In this document: positions 1 through 5,326 of the stretch, piece after piece
Layout of the letters: every line of letters begins with the position of its first letter
How positions within the stretch are numbered: position 1 is the first letter of the stretch
NCBI GenBank assembly: GCA_910587195.1
Contig: CAJUKL010000073.1
Coordinates: forward strand, 1-7,561
Source of the DNA: an uncultured Clostridia bacterium
GTDB lineage: Bacteria > Bacillota > Clostridia > Lachnospirales > Anaerotignaceae
DNA: 7,561 nt
Direction of reading: 5' to 3'
Notes under the pieces: model-generated
What the model was told of the DNA's origin: nothing
What the model saw: only the letters and a program-made list of their open reading frames with translations
Database searches by the model: none
Made by a program: the position numbers and the translations under genes

Positions 1-14
1 TGTTCAATGTCACC

Positions 15-77
15 ACACAGCAGCAAAACGAAGTTTTGCACTAAAGTTCTTTGCTTACTTTCTTTCAAGAAAGTAAG
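15..77 (-). repeat. Inverted partial copy of the intergenic repeat (copy D)
   Basis: Read on the minus strand, this stretch begins with an 11-bp-arm palindrome (54-64 against 67-77, CTTACTTTCTT/AAGAAAGTAAG). A CAAAGAA segment follows, and then the small hairpin GCAAAACTTCGTTTTGC (23-39 on the plus strand) and CTGCTGTGT. The same order of parts is found in the three plus-strand copies between 2189 and 2794. Similarity fades near base 14, so this copy is truncated or diverged towards the window edge. It points the opposite way to the other copies and ends two bases before the -35 box of the downstream operon. Confidence 0.75.
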
Positions 78-78
78 T

Positions 79-107
79 TTGACTTTTTTTTTCTTTTGTA
101 ATACAAT
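79..107 (+). promoter_or_regulatory. Sigma-A-type promoter of the GNAT-DUF2156 operon
   Basis: A TTGACT -35 box (79-84) and a TACAAT -10 box (102-107) are separated by exactly 17 bases, each one mismatch from consensus. A start near 114 would give a leader of about 24 bases before the ATG at 138. The -35 box abuts the palindrome of repeat copy D, so the repeat may affect this promoter or may simply insulate it from upstream transcription. Confidence 0.75.
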
Positions 108-137
108 GTAGCAGATAAAAAGAAACGTGGTGATAGA

Positions 138-1214
138 ATGATTGAAATTGCAACACTGGAACAAAAAGAAGCATTTGCAGATTTGTGGCGTAGATGCTTT
201 GGTGATAGTGACGTATTTACTAATTGGTTATTTGAAAAACGCTTTTTGCCTGATTTTTCAACCTATATCAAAAAAGATGATAAAATTGTTTGCTGTATGC
301 AAGCATATCCTTTGCATATATGGGTACGCGGAAAAACAGTAAAAGGCGTCATGTTATGTGGCGTTTGTACAGATAAAGCCTATAGACGGCAAGGACTTAT
401 GACGGAATTGTTTTCCGAAACTATGAAAATGTTAAGAAAAAAAGGATTTATATTAGCTGTGCACACTCCAGCTGTCTTGCATAATTATGATTCTTTTGGA
501 CATATTGCAGTCAATCGCTGCCAATTTGTTACTTGCGATAAGATTCCAGCAGTAAAAAAAGACGAATCTATCCAAGAAATGACACAAAATTTTTTTATGT
601 TATATCCTTGTTATGATAGATTTAGTCAAAATTATAGTGGCTGTATTAGCAGGACAATGGCAGATTTTTTATTAAAGTTAGAAGATTATCAAGCAGATGG
701 TGCCAAAATAATTGTTTATAAAGAAAAGGAAACCATAAAAGGTTATTCTGTTTTTTATATTACAGAGGATACCATACAAGCTGTAGAAACAGTAGCAGAA
801 AGAAATAATATTTATCAAAAATTAGTAAAAGGTCTTTGTTGTTATGGGGAAGGAAAAGGTTTATCTATCAAATTACCAGAAGATGTTTGTATCAATTTGT
901 TCCAAGAAAAAAAAGTGGAAAAAGGTGTTGCAGGAGTTTTAAATATTCAACAACTTTTGTCTATTGTAGGACAAAAAAAAGGCTATGCCCTTGCTATACA
1001 AGATAAAGTGATTCCAGAAAATAATGGTGTTTTTGATTTAGATGGTACACCCACCACAAAAACACCTGATATTACTTTAAGTGCAGGAGAAGCAACGCAG
1101 TTATTATTGGGCTATCATTCTATATCAGAATTGTGCCCTCAGTCAAAAGAAAAAATACAAGAACTGGAAGCTAATTACCCAAAGCAAAAATGTTATATTA
1201 TAGATGAGTATTAA
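138..1214 (+). CDS. Eis-like GNAT N-acetyltransferase with SCP2-like C-terminal domain
   Basis: The 358-residue product looks like an Eis-type acetyltransferase (COG4552-like), which moves an acetyl group from acetyl-CoA to an amine. Residues 1-130 hold the first GNAT fold. V76-M88 contains the acetyl-CoA pyrophosphate-binding loop RRQGLM after a VCTDKAYR strand, and Y117-G121 sits where Eis proteins have their conserved aromatic/FG segment. A second, degenerate GNAT half (about 150-265) and a sterol-carrier-like C-terminal domain (about 270-358, with ITLSAGEATQLLLG) follow. In mycobacterial Eis the C-terminal carboxylate takes part in catalysis, and this protein also ends in an aromatic residue, Tyr358. 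The ATG follows a GTGGTGAT ribosome binding site with a 5-base gap. It is the first gene of an operon, 17 bases before the DUF2156 gene. The substrate is unknown, and aminoglycoside acetylation should not be assumed. Confidence 0.85.
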   Translation: MIEIATLEQKEAFADLWRRCFGDSDVFTNWLFEKRFLPDFSTYIKKDDKIVCCMQAYPLHIWVRGKTVKGVMLCGVCTDKAYRRQGLMTELFSETMKMLRKKGFILAVHTPAVLHNYDSFGHIAVNRCQFVTCDKIPAVKKDESIQEMTQNFFMLYPCYDRFSQNYSGCISRTMADFLLKLEDYQADGAKIIVYKEKETIKGYSVFYITEDTIQAVETVAERNNIYQKLVKGLCCYGEGKGLSIKLPEDVCINLFQEKKVEKGVAGVLNIQQLLSIVGQKKGYALAIQDKVIPENNGVFDLDGTPTTKTPDITLSAGEATQLLLGYHSISELCPQSKEKIQELEANYPKQKCYIIDEY

Positions 1215-1231
1215 ATATCAGGAGGAAAATT

Positions 1232-2197
1232 ATGGAATTAACAATAAAACCTAGTAGCAAAACAAGATTAAAGTTTAAACCAATCGGTTTATCTGCAAAA
1301 GACCTCATTGAAAGCTATACCAAACCTTGGAATCTTGGTTGTTCTGATTTATCTTTTGCAAACCTATTTATCTGGGGTGCAAATGGAAAAATGGAATATG
1401 CAGAACTAGACAATGTATTATATATTAAATTAGATTTTGAAAATGTGCCAGTCCATTTTTGGGCACCAATTCCAAAATTTAATGTGAATGTAAATTATAG
1501 AGATGCGGTTTATACTGCCATTGACTACATGAAAGAAATAGGTGTAGAACCTACCCTGCGCTCTGTATGGGAACCTTTTAAAAAAAAAATTGAAAAATGT
1601 TGTCCTGAACTTGTGATACAGCCAACAGATATTGCATGGGATTATGTTTATGATAGAGAAAGTCTTGCAACTTTAAAAGGAAAAAAATTACACGGAAAAA
1701 GAAATCATATCAATAAATTTATGGCAAAATATACGGATTATGAATATGTTGTATTAGATGACAGCATGATAAAAGAATGTATTGCCCTATATGAAGATTG
1801 GAGCGACCAAAAAGATGACAATTTATTAGATGAAAAAACATCTGTTATGTTGGCATTATATCACAGAAAAGCATTAGGTTTAACAGGCGGCTGTCTTTTG
1901 GTAAAAAATGAACTGGTTGCTTTTACCTTAGGAGAAAGATTATCCAAAGAGATGCAGTTGATACACATTGAAAAAGCAAAAACAGAAATAGAGGGAGCAT
2001 ATCCTATGATAAATCAGCAATACATCTTGCATGAATGTCAAGATGTCAAATATGTAAATCGTGAGGAAGATATGGGAGTAGAGGGAATGAGAAAAGCAAA
2101 ACGTTCTTATCAGCCCATTAAAATGATAGAAAAATATCTTGTAAGTTTAAGAGATTTATCCAATGAAAAAGGTCTATGGAACATGACTCTTTCTTAA
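1232..2197 (+). CDS. Soluble DUF2156 protein (phosphatidylglycerol lysyltransferase C-domain family)
   Basis: The 321-residue protein matches the pattern of the COG4866/PF09924 group, the soluble relatives of the MprF catalytic domain. These have a tandem GNAT-like fold used for tRNA-dependent aminoacyl transfer. Visible landmarks are the N-terminal CSDLSFANLFIW strand (37-48), the basic KGKKLHGKRNHINKF segment (149-163), HIEKA (245-249) and the C-terminal block REEDMGVEGMRKAKRSY (277-293). No membrane segments are present, unlike full MprF (which has many), so it is cytoplasmic and may act on peptides, proteins or cell-wall precursors rather than on lipid. An AGGAGG site lies 6-7 bases before the ATG. 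It is co-transcribed with the GNAT gene. The last codons and the TAA stop lie inside the first palindrome of repeat copy A, so the extreme C-terminus (about MTLS) may be repeat-derived. The substrate is unknown. Confidence 0.83.
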   Translation: MELTIKPSSKTRLKFKPIGLSAKDLIESYTKPWNLGCSDLSFANLFIWGANGKMEYAELDNVLYIKLDFENVPVHFWAPIPKFNVNVNYRDAVYTAIDYMKEIGVEPTLRSVWEPFKKKIEKCCPELVIQPTDIAWDYVYDRESLATLKGKKLHGKRNHINKFMAKYTDYEYVVLDDSMIKECIALYEDWSDQKDDNLLDEKTSVMLALYHRKALGLTGGCLLVKNELVAFTLGERLSKEMQLIHIEKAKTEIEGAYPMINQQYILHECQDVKYVNREEDMGVEGMRKAKRSYQPIKMIEKYLVSLRDLSNEKGLWNMTLS

Positions 2198-2331
2198 AAG
2201 AAAGCATAAAACTTTGTGTAAAACTTCGTTTTGCTGCTGTGTACGGAAGTGGAATAGCTGTTGTAGAAGAACAACAACGAACCATCAACGACTAAAATTT
2301 AGAATCTGTTCCATTGCAAAAGGAAAAGTTT
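2189..2331 (+). repeat. Intergenic modular repeat, copy A
   Basis: The copy opens with the palindrome CTTTCTTAAAAGAAAG (2189-2204), which contains the stop codon of the DUF2156 gene. It continues with AAACTTTGTGTAAAACTTCG, TTTTGCTGC, GTGTACGGAAG, a TGTTGT-agaaga-ACAACA hairpin and the block CAACGACTAAAATTTAGAAT, and closes with CTGTTC and GCAAAAGGAAAAGTTT. From 2217 to 2310 it is almost colinear with copy B, with roughly 10-12 differences by eye in about 95 bases. No coding potential is apparent. Confidence 0.85.
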
Positions 2332-2498
2332 AGGGTCAAGCCCTGGAATGAAATGGAGAACAGAACTCTCAAGGTTTTTACGCTTGCAAGCGTGTTTTTG
2401 AAGATATCTGGAGGAACTTTTCACAAGTGAAAAAAGTTCCTCCAGAAACTTCTGACTTTTGTCAAGTTTATAATAAACCACTTTTTTGACAAGCTGAC
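2332..2498. other. Gene-free spacer rich in hairpins between repeat copies A and B
   Basis: No gene is supported here. The segment carries three inverted repeats. The first is the 14-base palindrome ACGCTTGCAAGCGT at 2380-2393, followed by GTTTTTG, which gives a weak terminator shape on the plus strand. The second is a strong 15-bp-arm hairpin with TCTGGAGGAACTTTT (2407-2421) pairing to 2432-2446, and a short central CAC/GTG that can extend it with a bulge. The third is TTGTCAA near 2459-2465 facing TTGACAA at 2486-2492. These resemble interchangeable palindromic modules attached to the conserved repeat core. Confidence 0.65.
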
Positions 2499-2649
2499 GC
2501 TTTCTTAAAAGAAAGCTTAGCAAAGAATTTTGTGCAAAACTTCGTTTTGCTGCCGTGTACGGAAGCAGAATGGTTGTTGTAGAAGAACGACAACAGAGCA
2601 CCAACGACTAAAATTTAGAATCTGTTCTGTGTGCAAAAGGTAAAGTTTT
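2499..2649 (+). repeat. Intergenic modular repeat, copy B
   Basis: This copy begins with the near-perfect palindrome GCTTTCTTAAAAGAAAGC (2499-2516). The intact core hairpin GCAAAACTTCGTTTTGC lies at 2534-2550, then CTGCCGTGTACGGAAG, an 8-bp GTTGTTGT-agaaga-ACGACAAC hairpin, CAACGACTAAAATTTAGAAT, CTGTTC and GCAAAAGGTAAAGTTT. Relative to copy A the GTTGT hairpin is conserved and lengthened (a U-G pair replaces U-A), which hints at selection on a folded transcript. It is the most complete of the four copies. Confidence 0.85.
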
Positions 2650-2685
2650 TTGTCCAACTTTTTTTCAAAAAAGTTGGACAAAAAA
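2646..2685. terminator. Strong symmetric hairpin, possible bidirectional terminator
   Basis: A T-run, GTCCAAC (2652-2658) and another T-run face an A-run, GTTGGAC (2673-2679) and another A-run, giving a 19-base perfect inverted repeat with a two-base centre. The GC-containing stem is flanked by T-runs when read on either strand (6 T on the minus strand after the stem, A-rich on the plus strand). A terminator role is plausible for minus-strand transcripts; on the plus strand it lacks a downstream T-run. It is also the opening module of repeat copy C. Confidence 0.5.
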
Positions 2686-2794
2686 AGCATAAAACTTTGT
2701 ACAAAACTTCATTTTGCTGCCATGTACAGAAGTGGAATAGTTATTGTAGTGGAACAAAAACAGAGCACCAACAGTTAAAATTTTGATTCTGTTC
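2646..2794 (+). repeat. Intergenic modular repeat, copy C (diverged)
   Basis: The same order of modules appears, but the opening palindrome is a different sequence: 19-base arms, 2646-2664 against 2667-2685. After it come GCATAAAACTTTGTACAAAA, CTTCATTTTGCTGCCATGTA, CAGAAGTGGAATAG, a damaged GTTATTGT/ACAAAAAC stem, GAGCACCAACAGTTAAAATT and GATTCTGTTC. The core GCAAAAC/GTTTTGC stem carries uncompensated changes (CTTCATTTT), so this copy looks older. It ends about 41 bases before the CDF start codon and makes up most of that gene's upstream region. Confidence 0.8.
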
Positions 2795-2835
2795 ATAAAA
2801 TAAAAGATAGGGACATACAAAAAGGGGGGAAGTAC

Positions 2836-3993
2836 ATGACAAATTTTATTATAAAACATTTTATAAAACCTAGTAATCATGGCGAAGATAGAAAACGATA
2901 TGGTATTGTAAGTGGATACGTAGGTATATTTTGCAATATCCTTCTATTTGTTTCCAAACTATTTGCAGGAATTCTTACTTCTTCTGTATCTATTATGGCA
3001 GATGCCTTAAACAATTTATCTGATGCAGGCTCCTCTATTGCCACTTTACTAGGTTTTAAACTGGCAGATAGACCTCCCGATAAAGAGCACCCCTTTGGAC
3101 ATGGCAGATATGAATATGTATCAGGCTTTGTAGTTTCTCTCATTATTATATTGATGGGAATAGAGCTTTTAAAAGCATCTTTTGAAAAAATTATTTTTCC
3201 AGAGCAAATGACATTTCATGTTTTATCTTTTGCCATTATGTTATGTTCCATTTTGTTAAAATTATGGATGTGTGTTTTTAATAAAAAAATTGGGAAATTG
3301 ATTGATTCGCAAACATTGCAAGCTACTGCAATGGATAGTTTAAGTGATGTCATAGCAACTTCTGCTGTTATTTTAGGAATGCTTGTCACACATTTTTTCC
3401 ATGTAAATATTGATGGCTATATAGGGATTTTGGTGTCCTTGTTTATATTGTATACTGGCATTACAACAGCCAAGGAAACATTAAACCCCTTGCTGGGTTG
3501 TGCACCTCCTTCTGATTTTGTCCAAGAGATAAAAAAAGAGATTCTTTCTTATGATGGAATTTTAGGAGTTCATGATTTAATTGTGCATAACTATGGGGCA
3601 GAAAAAAAACTTGTTTCTCTCCATGCAGAAGTATCTGCCTATGGAGATATTTTAAAAATACATGATGTGATAGATACCATAGAAAGGGATATGAAACAAA
3701 AATTTTTATGTGATATGGTCATACATATGGACCCTATTGATATAGAAGATAAACAAACAAAACAATTATACCACCAAACAAAATATATTGTAAAAACTAC
3801 AAATCCTTCTTTTAAAATACATGATTTTAGAGTGATAAAAAGTGTGGGAGAAGTGAAACTATTTTTTGATATAGCAGTTCCTTTTTCTTATCAAAAAACA
3901 GAGCAAGAAATAATAGAACAAATAAAAAACAAAATAGAACAATTAGGCGAAAACTATATTGTAACCATTACCATAGACCATATCTCTATGTAA
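2836..3993 (+). CDS. Cation diffusion facilitator (CDF) metal efflux transporter
   Basis: The 385-residue inner-membrane transporter exchanges protons for divalent metal ions and exports them. Six membrane segments fit residues about 25-215. The TM2 motif ADALNNLSDA supplies D56 and N60, and the TM5 motif AMDSLSDV supplies D167 and D171. The HPFGHGRYEY signature (85-94) follows TM2. The His at the first TM5 position of FieF-type Zn/Fe transporters is replaced by Asp, which leans towards the Mn-type group, but the metal cannot be fixed from this. The cytoplasmic CDF domain (about 225-303) keeps the metal-site histidines H246 (GVHDL), H263 (LHAEV) and H298 (IHMDP). A further 80 residues look like a second, degenerate copy of this domain. 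The ATG follows a GGGGGGA ribosome binding site with a 5-base gap. It is a single-gene unit. Confidence 0.92.
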   Translation: MTNFIIKHFIKPSNHGEDRKRYGIVSGYVGIFCNILLFVSKLFAGILTSSVSIMADALNNLSDAGSSIATLLGFKLADRPPDKEHPFGHGRYEYVSGFVVSLIIILMGIELLKASFEKIIFPEQMTFHVLSFAIMLCSILLKLWMCVFNKKIGKLIDSQTLQATAMDSLSDVIATSAVILGMLVTHFFHVNIDGYIGILVSLFILYTGITTAKETLNPLLGCAPPSDFVQEIKKEILSYDGILGVHDLIVHNYGAEKKLVSLHAEVSAYGDILKIHDVIDTIERDMKQKFLCDMVIHMDPIDIEDKQTKQLYHQTKYIVKTTNPSFKIHDFRVIKSVGEVKLFFDIAVPFSYQKTEQEIIEQIKNKIEQLGENYIVTITIDHISM

Positions 3994-3996
3994 AGG

Positions 3997-4037
3997 TAAA
4001 GGAAAAAGAACCTGAGGGGCAGGTTCTTTTTCCTTTA
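3997..4037 (+). terminator. Rho-independent terminator of the CDF gene
   Basis: Starting 3 bases after the TAA stop, an 18-base arm (3997-4014, TAAAGGAAAAAGAACCTG) pairs perfectly with 4020-4037 around an AGGGG loop. The descending arm contains TTCTTTTT, so the U-tract lies within the stem. The symmetry means it could also stop transcripts arriving from the prophage side. Confidence 0.88.
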
Positions 4038-4298
4038 GGGAAGTGTCATGTAATTTTGCTATGTTTATTGGGTATGTATATATTATAAAAAGAAAATATG
4101 AATTGCGTATGTAATATTTGTAAACAAAGTATGAATATTTTTTTATGCTTTCGTTAAAATAGAATAAAGGCTTAATTTTACAGGATTTTAGAGAGCCATT
4201 TTTTTATAAGCATACATCATTTTATATTGTTTTTATAAAAAAGTGGGACAAAAAAAGGACAAAAAAAATAAAGTTGTAGGGCGGCTTTGAACAAAAAT
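4038..4298. other. AT-rich intergenic region, likely host-prophage junction
   Basis: No open frame with a ribosome binding site or recognisable product is seen. The stretch is strongly AT-rich (about 75-80% by eye) and separates a chromosomal-type transporter gene from the terminal gene of a prophage lysis cassette, which is where an attachment site is expected. The only distinctive sequence is the tandem GGACAAAAAAA repeat at 4246-4267. No tRNA gene or tRNA 3' end is recognisable. No promoter with good boxes was found. Confidence 0.5.
4246..4267 (+). repeat. Tandem 11-base repeat, candidate integrase arm-type sites
   Basis: GGACAAAAAAA occurs twice head to tail (4246-4256 and 4257-4267). 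Short tandem G-rich/A-run repeats of this kind are often found near the ends of integrated elements that use tyrosine recombinases, where they serve as arm-type binding sites. Here they lie between the last phage gene and the host gene, which fits that role. No integrase or second attachment copy is in the window, so the function is inferred from position alone. Confidence 0.35.
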
Positions 4299-4324
4299 AA
4301 GAGAGGGCTTTTGTGCCCTCTTTT
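4299..4324. terminator. Bidirectional terminator after the amidase gene
   Basis: GAGGGC (4303-4308) pairs with GCCCTC (4315-4320) around a 6-base loop, and flanking A/T bases extend the stem to 4299-4324. On the minus strand it directly follows the amidase stop codon and is followed by TCTTATTTTTG. On the plus strand it is followed by TTTTTTATTT. It should end the phage late transcript and also block read-through from the CDF side. Confidence 0.85.
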
Positions 4325-5008
4325 TTATTTATCATAAACCCCCATTCTATCGTGTATCACAAACAGCCTCAACATTGTCCCTGTAAGCATAAGCTTCCCT
4401 TTTTCGTCCCCTTTTAATGCACCTCTATCAATCAACTTTTGTACCGTAGGCTTAGCCCAATCTGGCATATTTTCGTCTATGTAGTTGTAAACCATTTCTT
4501 TGCCTTCTTTCTTTTCCGTTTCAGATAACCTCTTTTTAAAATCCAGCCATTGTACTTGATTTCTGACAAAAGGCTCTGGACACATCTTTCCCGTAACATC
4601 ATAGTGACGTAGTACATTTTCCAGTGGAATGTTATATTTTTCCATAATCATTTTTACTACTGCAATCGCTGTATTTTGTGTTTCTTGATTGATGTAGTAT
4701 TGCCCGTTTTGGTCTTTTTCACTACACATTTCTACACCGATACTATTGTTGTTTCTGCATTTTTCATGTCTGTAGCTTTTTGCCCCGCAATGCCATGCAG
4801 TATTTTCATCATGAACACTTTGTACTATTGTATTTTCATCTACAAAGTAATGTGCGGAAGCATTTCGATTGGGATGCGCAAAATAATTTCCGTTTCCTTC
4901 TGCTCTATCCCCATTATTCGCGGTGTAATGCACTACAATATATTCTATTGGCTCTTTTCTGCCTTTTGTGTAGTTGCTTGTGTGTGCTAACATTTCTTTT
5001 ATGTTCAA
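4325..5008 (-). CDS. Phage endolysin, N-acetylmuramoyl-L-alanine amidase (Amidase_2)
   Basis: The 227-residue enzyme cuts the amide bond between N-acetylmuramic acid and L-alanine in peptidoglycan to lyse the host. The Amidase_2 fold spans about residues 15-160. The Zn ligands expected from T7 lysozyme are H27 (IVVHYTA), H135 (VLRHYDVTGK) and C143 (KMCPEP). NNNSIGVEM (86-94) is also typical. A short C-terminal domain (about 174-227, IDENMPDWAKPTVQKLIDRG) resembles the wall-binding or SLH-like tails of clostridial phage lysins. The TTG at 5006-5008 is chosen as the start because GAGGTGAT lies at the correct distance. An ATG at 5054-5056 would add 16 residues, has no such site, and overlaps the preceding gene. 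No signal peptide is seen, so export depends on the holin. The TGA of the preceding gene lies inside this ribosome binding site. Confidence 0.93.
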   Translation of the reverse strand: MNIKEMLAHTSNYTKGRKEPIEYIVVHYTANNGDRAEGNGNYFAHPNRNASAHYFVDENTIVQSVHDENTAWHCGAKSYRHEKCRNNNSIGVEMCSEKDQNGQYYINQETQNTAIAVVKMIMEKYNIPLENVLRHYDVTGKMCPEPFVRNQVQWLDFKKRLSETEKKEGKEMVYNYIDENMPDWAKPTVQKLIDRGALKGDEKGKLMLTGTMLRLFVIHDRMGVYDK

Positions 5009-5012
5009 GCTA

Positions 5013-5315
5013 TCACCTCTTTTTACTATTTCTATACTGTGAATATTTTTTTGCAAATCCGATAGGAAGCTTTCTTATAACACCCTTATAAAACAAATCT
5101 CTATAAAATGAATGTTCCATATTATCTAAATCTGAAAAATCATAATCAGCCTCTCCGTTGCTCCACATACAATGGAACATTTGAAAATTTCCATTTTCAG
5201 TAATTCTCGGTTTACAAAAATATATTTTGATGTCTTTATTATTTAATTTTGCTTTTATTGCTTCAAATAAGCAATTTGACCAGTACGGTTTAGATACGAC
5301 CTCATACCTTTGCAT
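5013..5315 (-). CDS. Unknown 100-residue protein between holin and endolysin
   Basis: The family is not recognised. The protein is soluble, with no membrane segment or signal peptide. It reads as a small alpha/beta domain: a predicted helix around residues 12-25 (NCLFEAIKAKLNN), a strand IKIYFCKPR (29-37), FQMFHCMWSNGEADYDFSDL (44-63) rich in aromatic and acidic residues, and a basic tail ending YSQYRNSKKR. Three cysteines are present. Translation is well supported: GAGGTGAT lies 5 bases before the ATG at 5313-5315, and the holin's TGA is embedded in that site. Its own TGA lies in the amidase ribosome binding site 4 bases from the next start codon. Position suggests a role in lysis control or a non-essential late function, but nothing in the sequence proves either. 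Confidence 0.8.
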   Translation of the reverse strand: MQRYEVVSKPYWSNCLFEAIKAKLNNKDIKIYFCKPRITENGNFQMFHCMWSNGEADYDFSDLDNMEHSFYRDLFYKGVIRKLPIGFAKKYSQYRNSKKR

Positions 5316-5326
5316 ACTTTATCACC

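Noticed and set aside
2299..2604. A 101-codon open frame on the minus strand across repeat copies A and B
   Set aside because: It runs through repeat cores and palindromes, has no clear ribosome binding site, and its low-complexity Ser/Leu/Lys-rich product follows from the repeat sequence. It is a spurious frame.
2189..2794. A CRISPR array
   Set aside because: The repeated units are about 95-150 bases, imperfect and carry internal hairpins; there are no short identical repeats with regular unique spacers and no cas genes.
2665..2880. A 71-codon minus-strand frame over repeat copy C and the CDF start
   Set aside because: It overlaps the strong start region of the CDF gene and is made of repeat sequence; no family is recognised.
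4085..4170. A plus-strand promoter in the AT-rich gap after the CDF gene
   Set aside because: Several TTG and TA-rich hexamers occur by chance in this AT-rich DNA, but none has both boxes at good spacing and no gene follows on the plus strand.
5009..5056. An upstream ATG extending the amidase by 16 residues
   Set aside because: It lacks a ribosome binding site and overlaps the previous gene, while the TTG at 5006-5008 has GAGGTGAT at correct spacing and begins at a natural family start.
4780..5091. Plus-strand frames opposite the amidase gene
   Set aside because: They have hydrophobic, Cys- and Phe-rich antisense translations, no ribosome binding sites, and lie opposite a clearly recognised enzyme.
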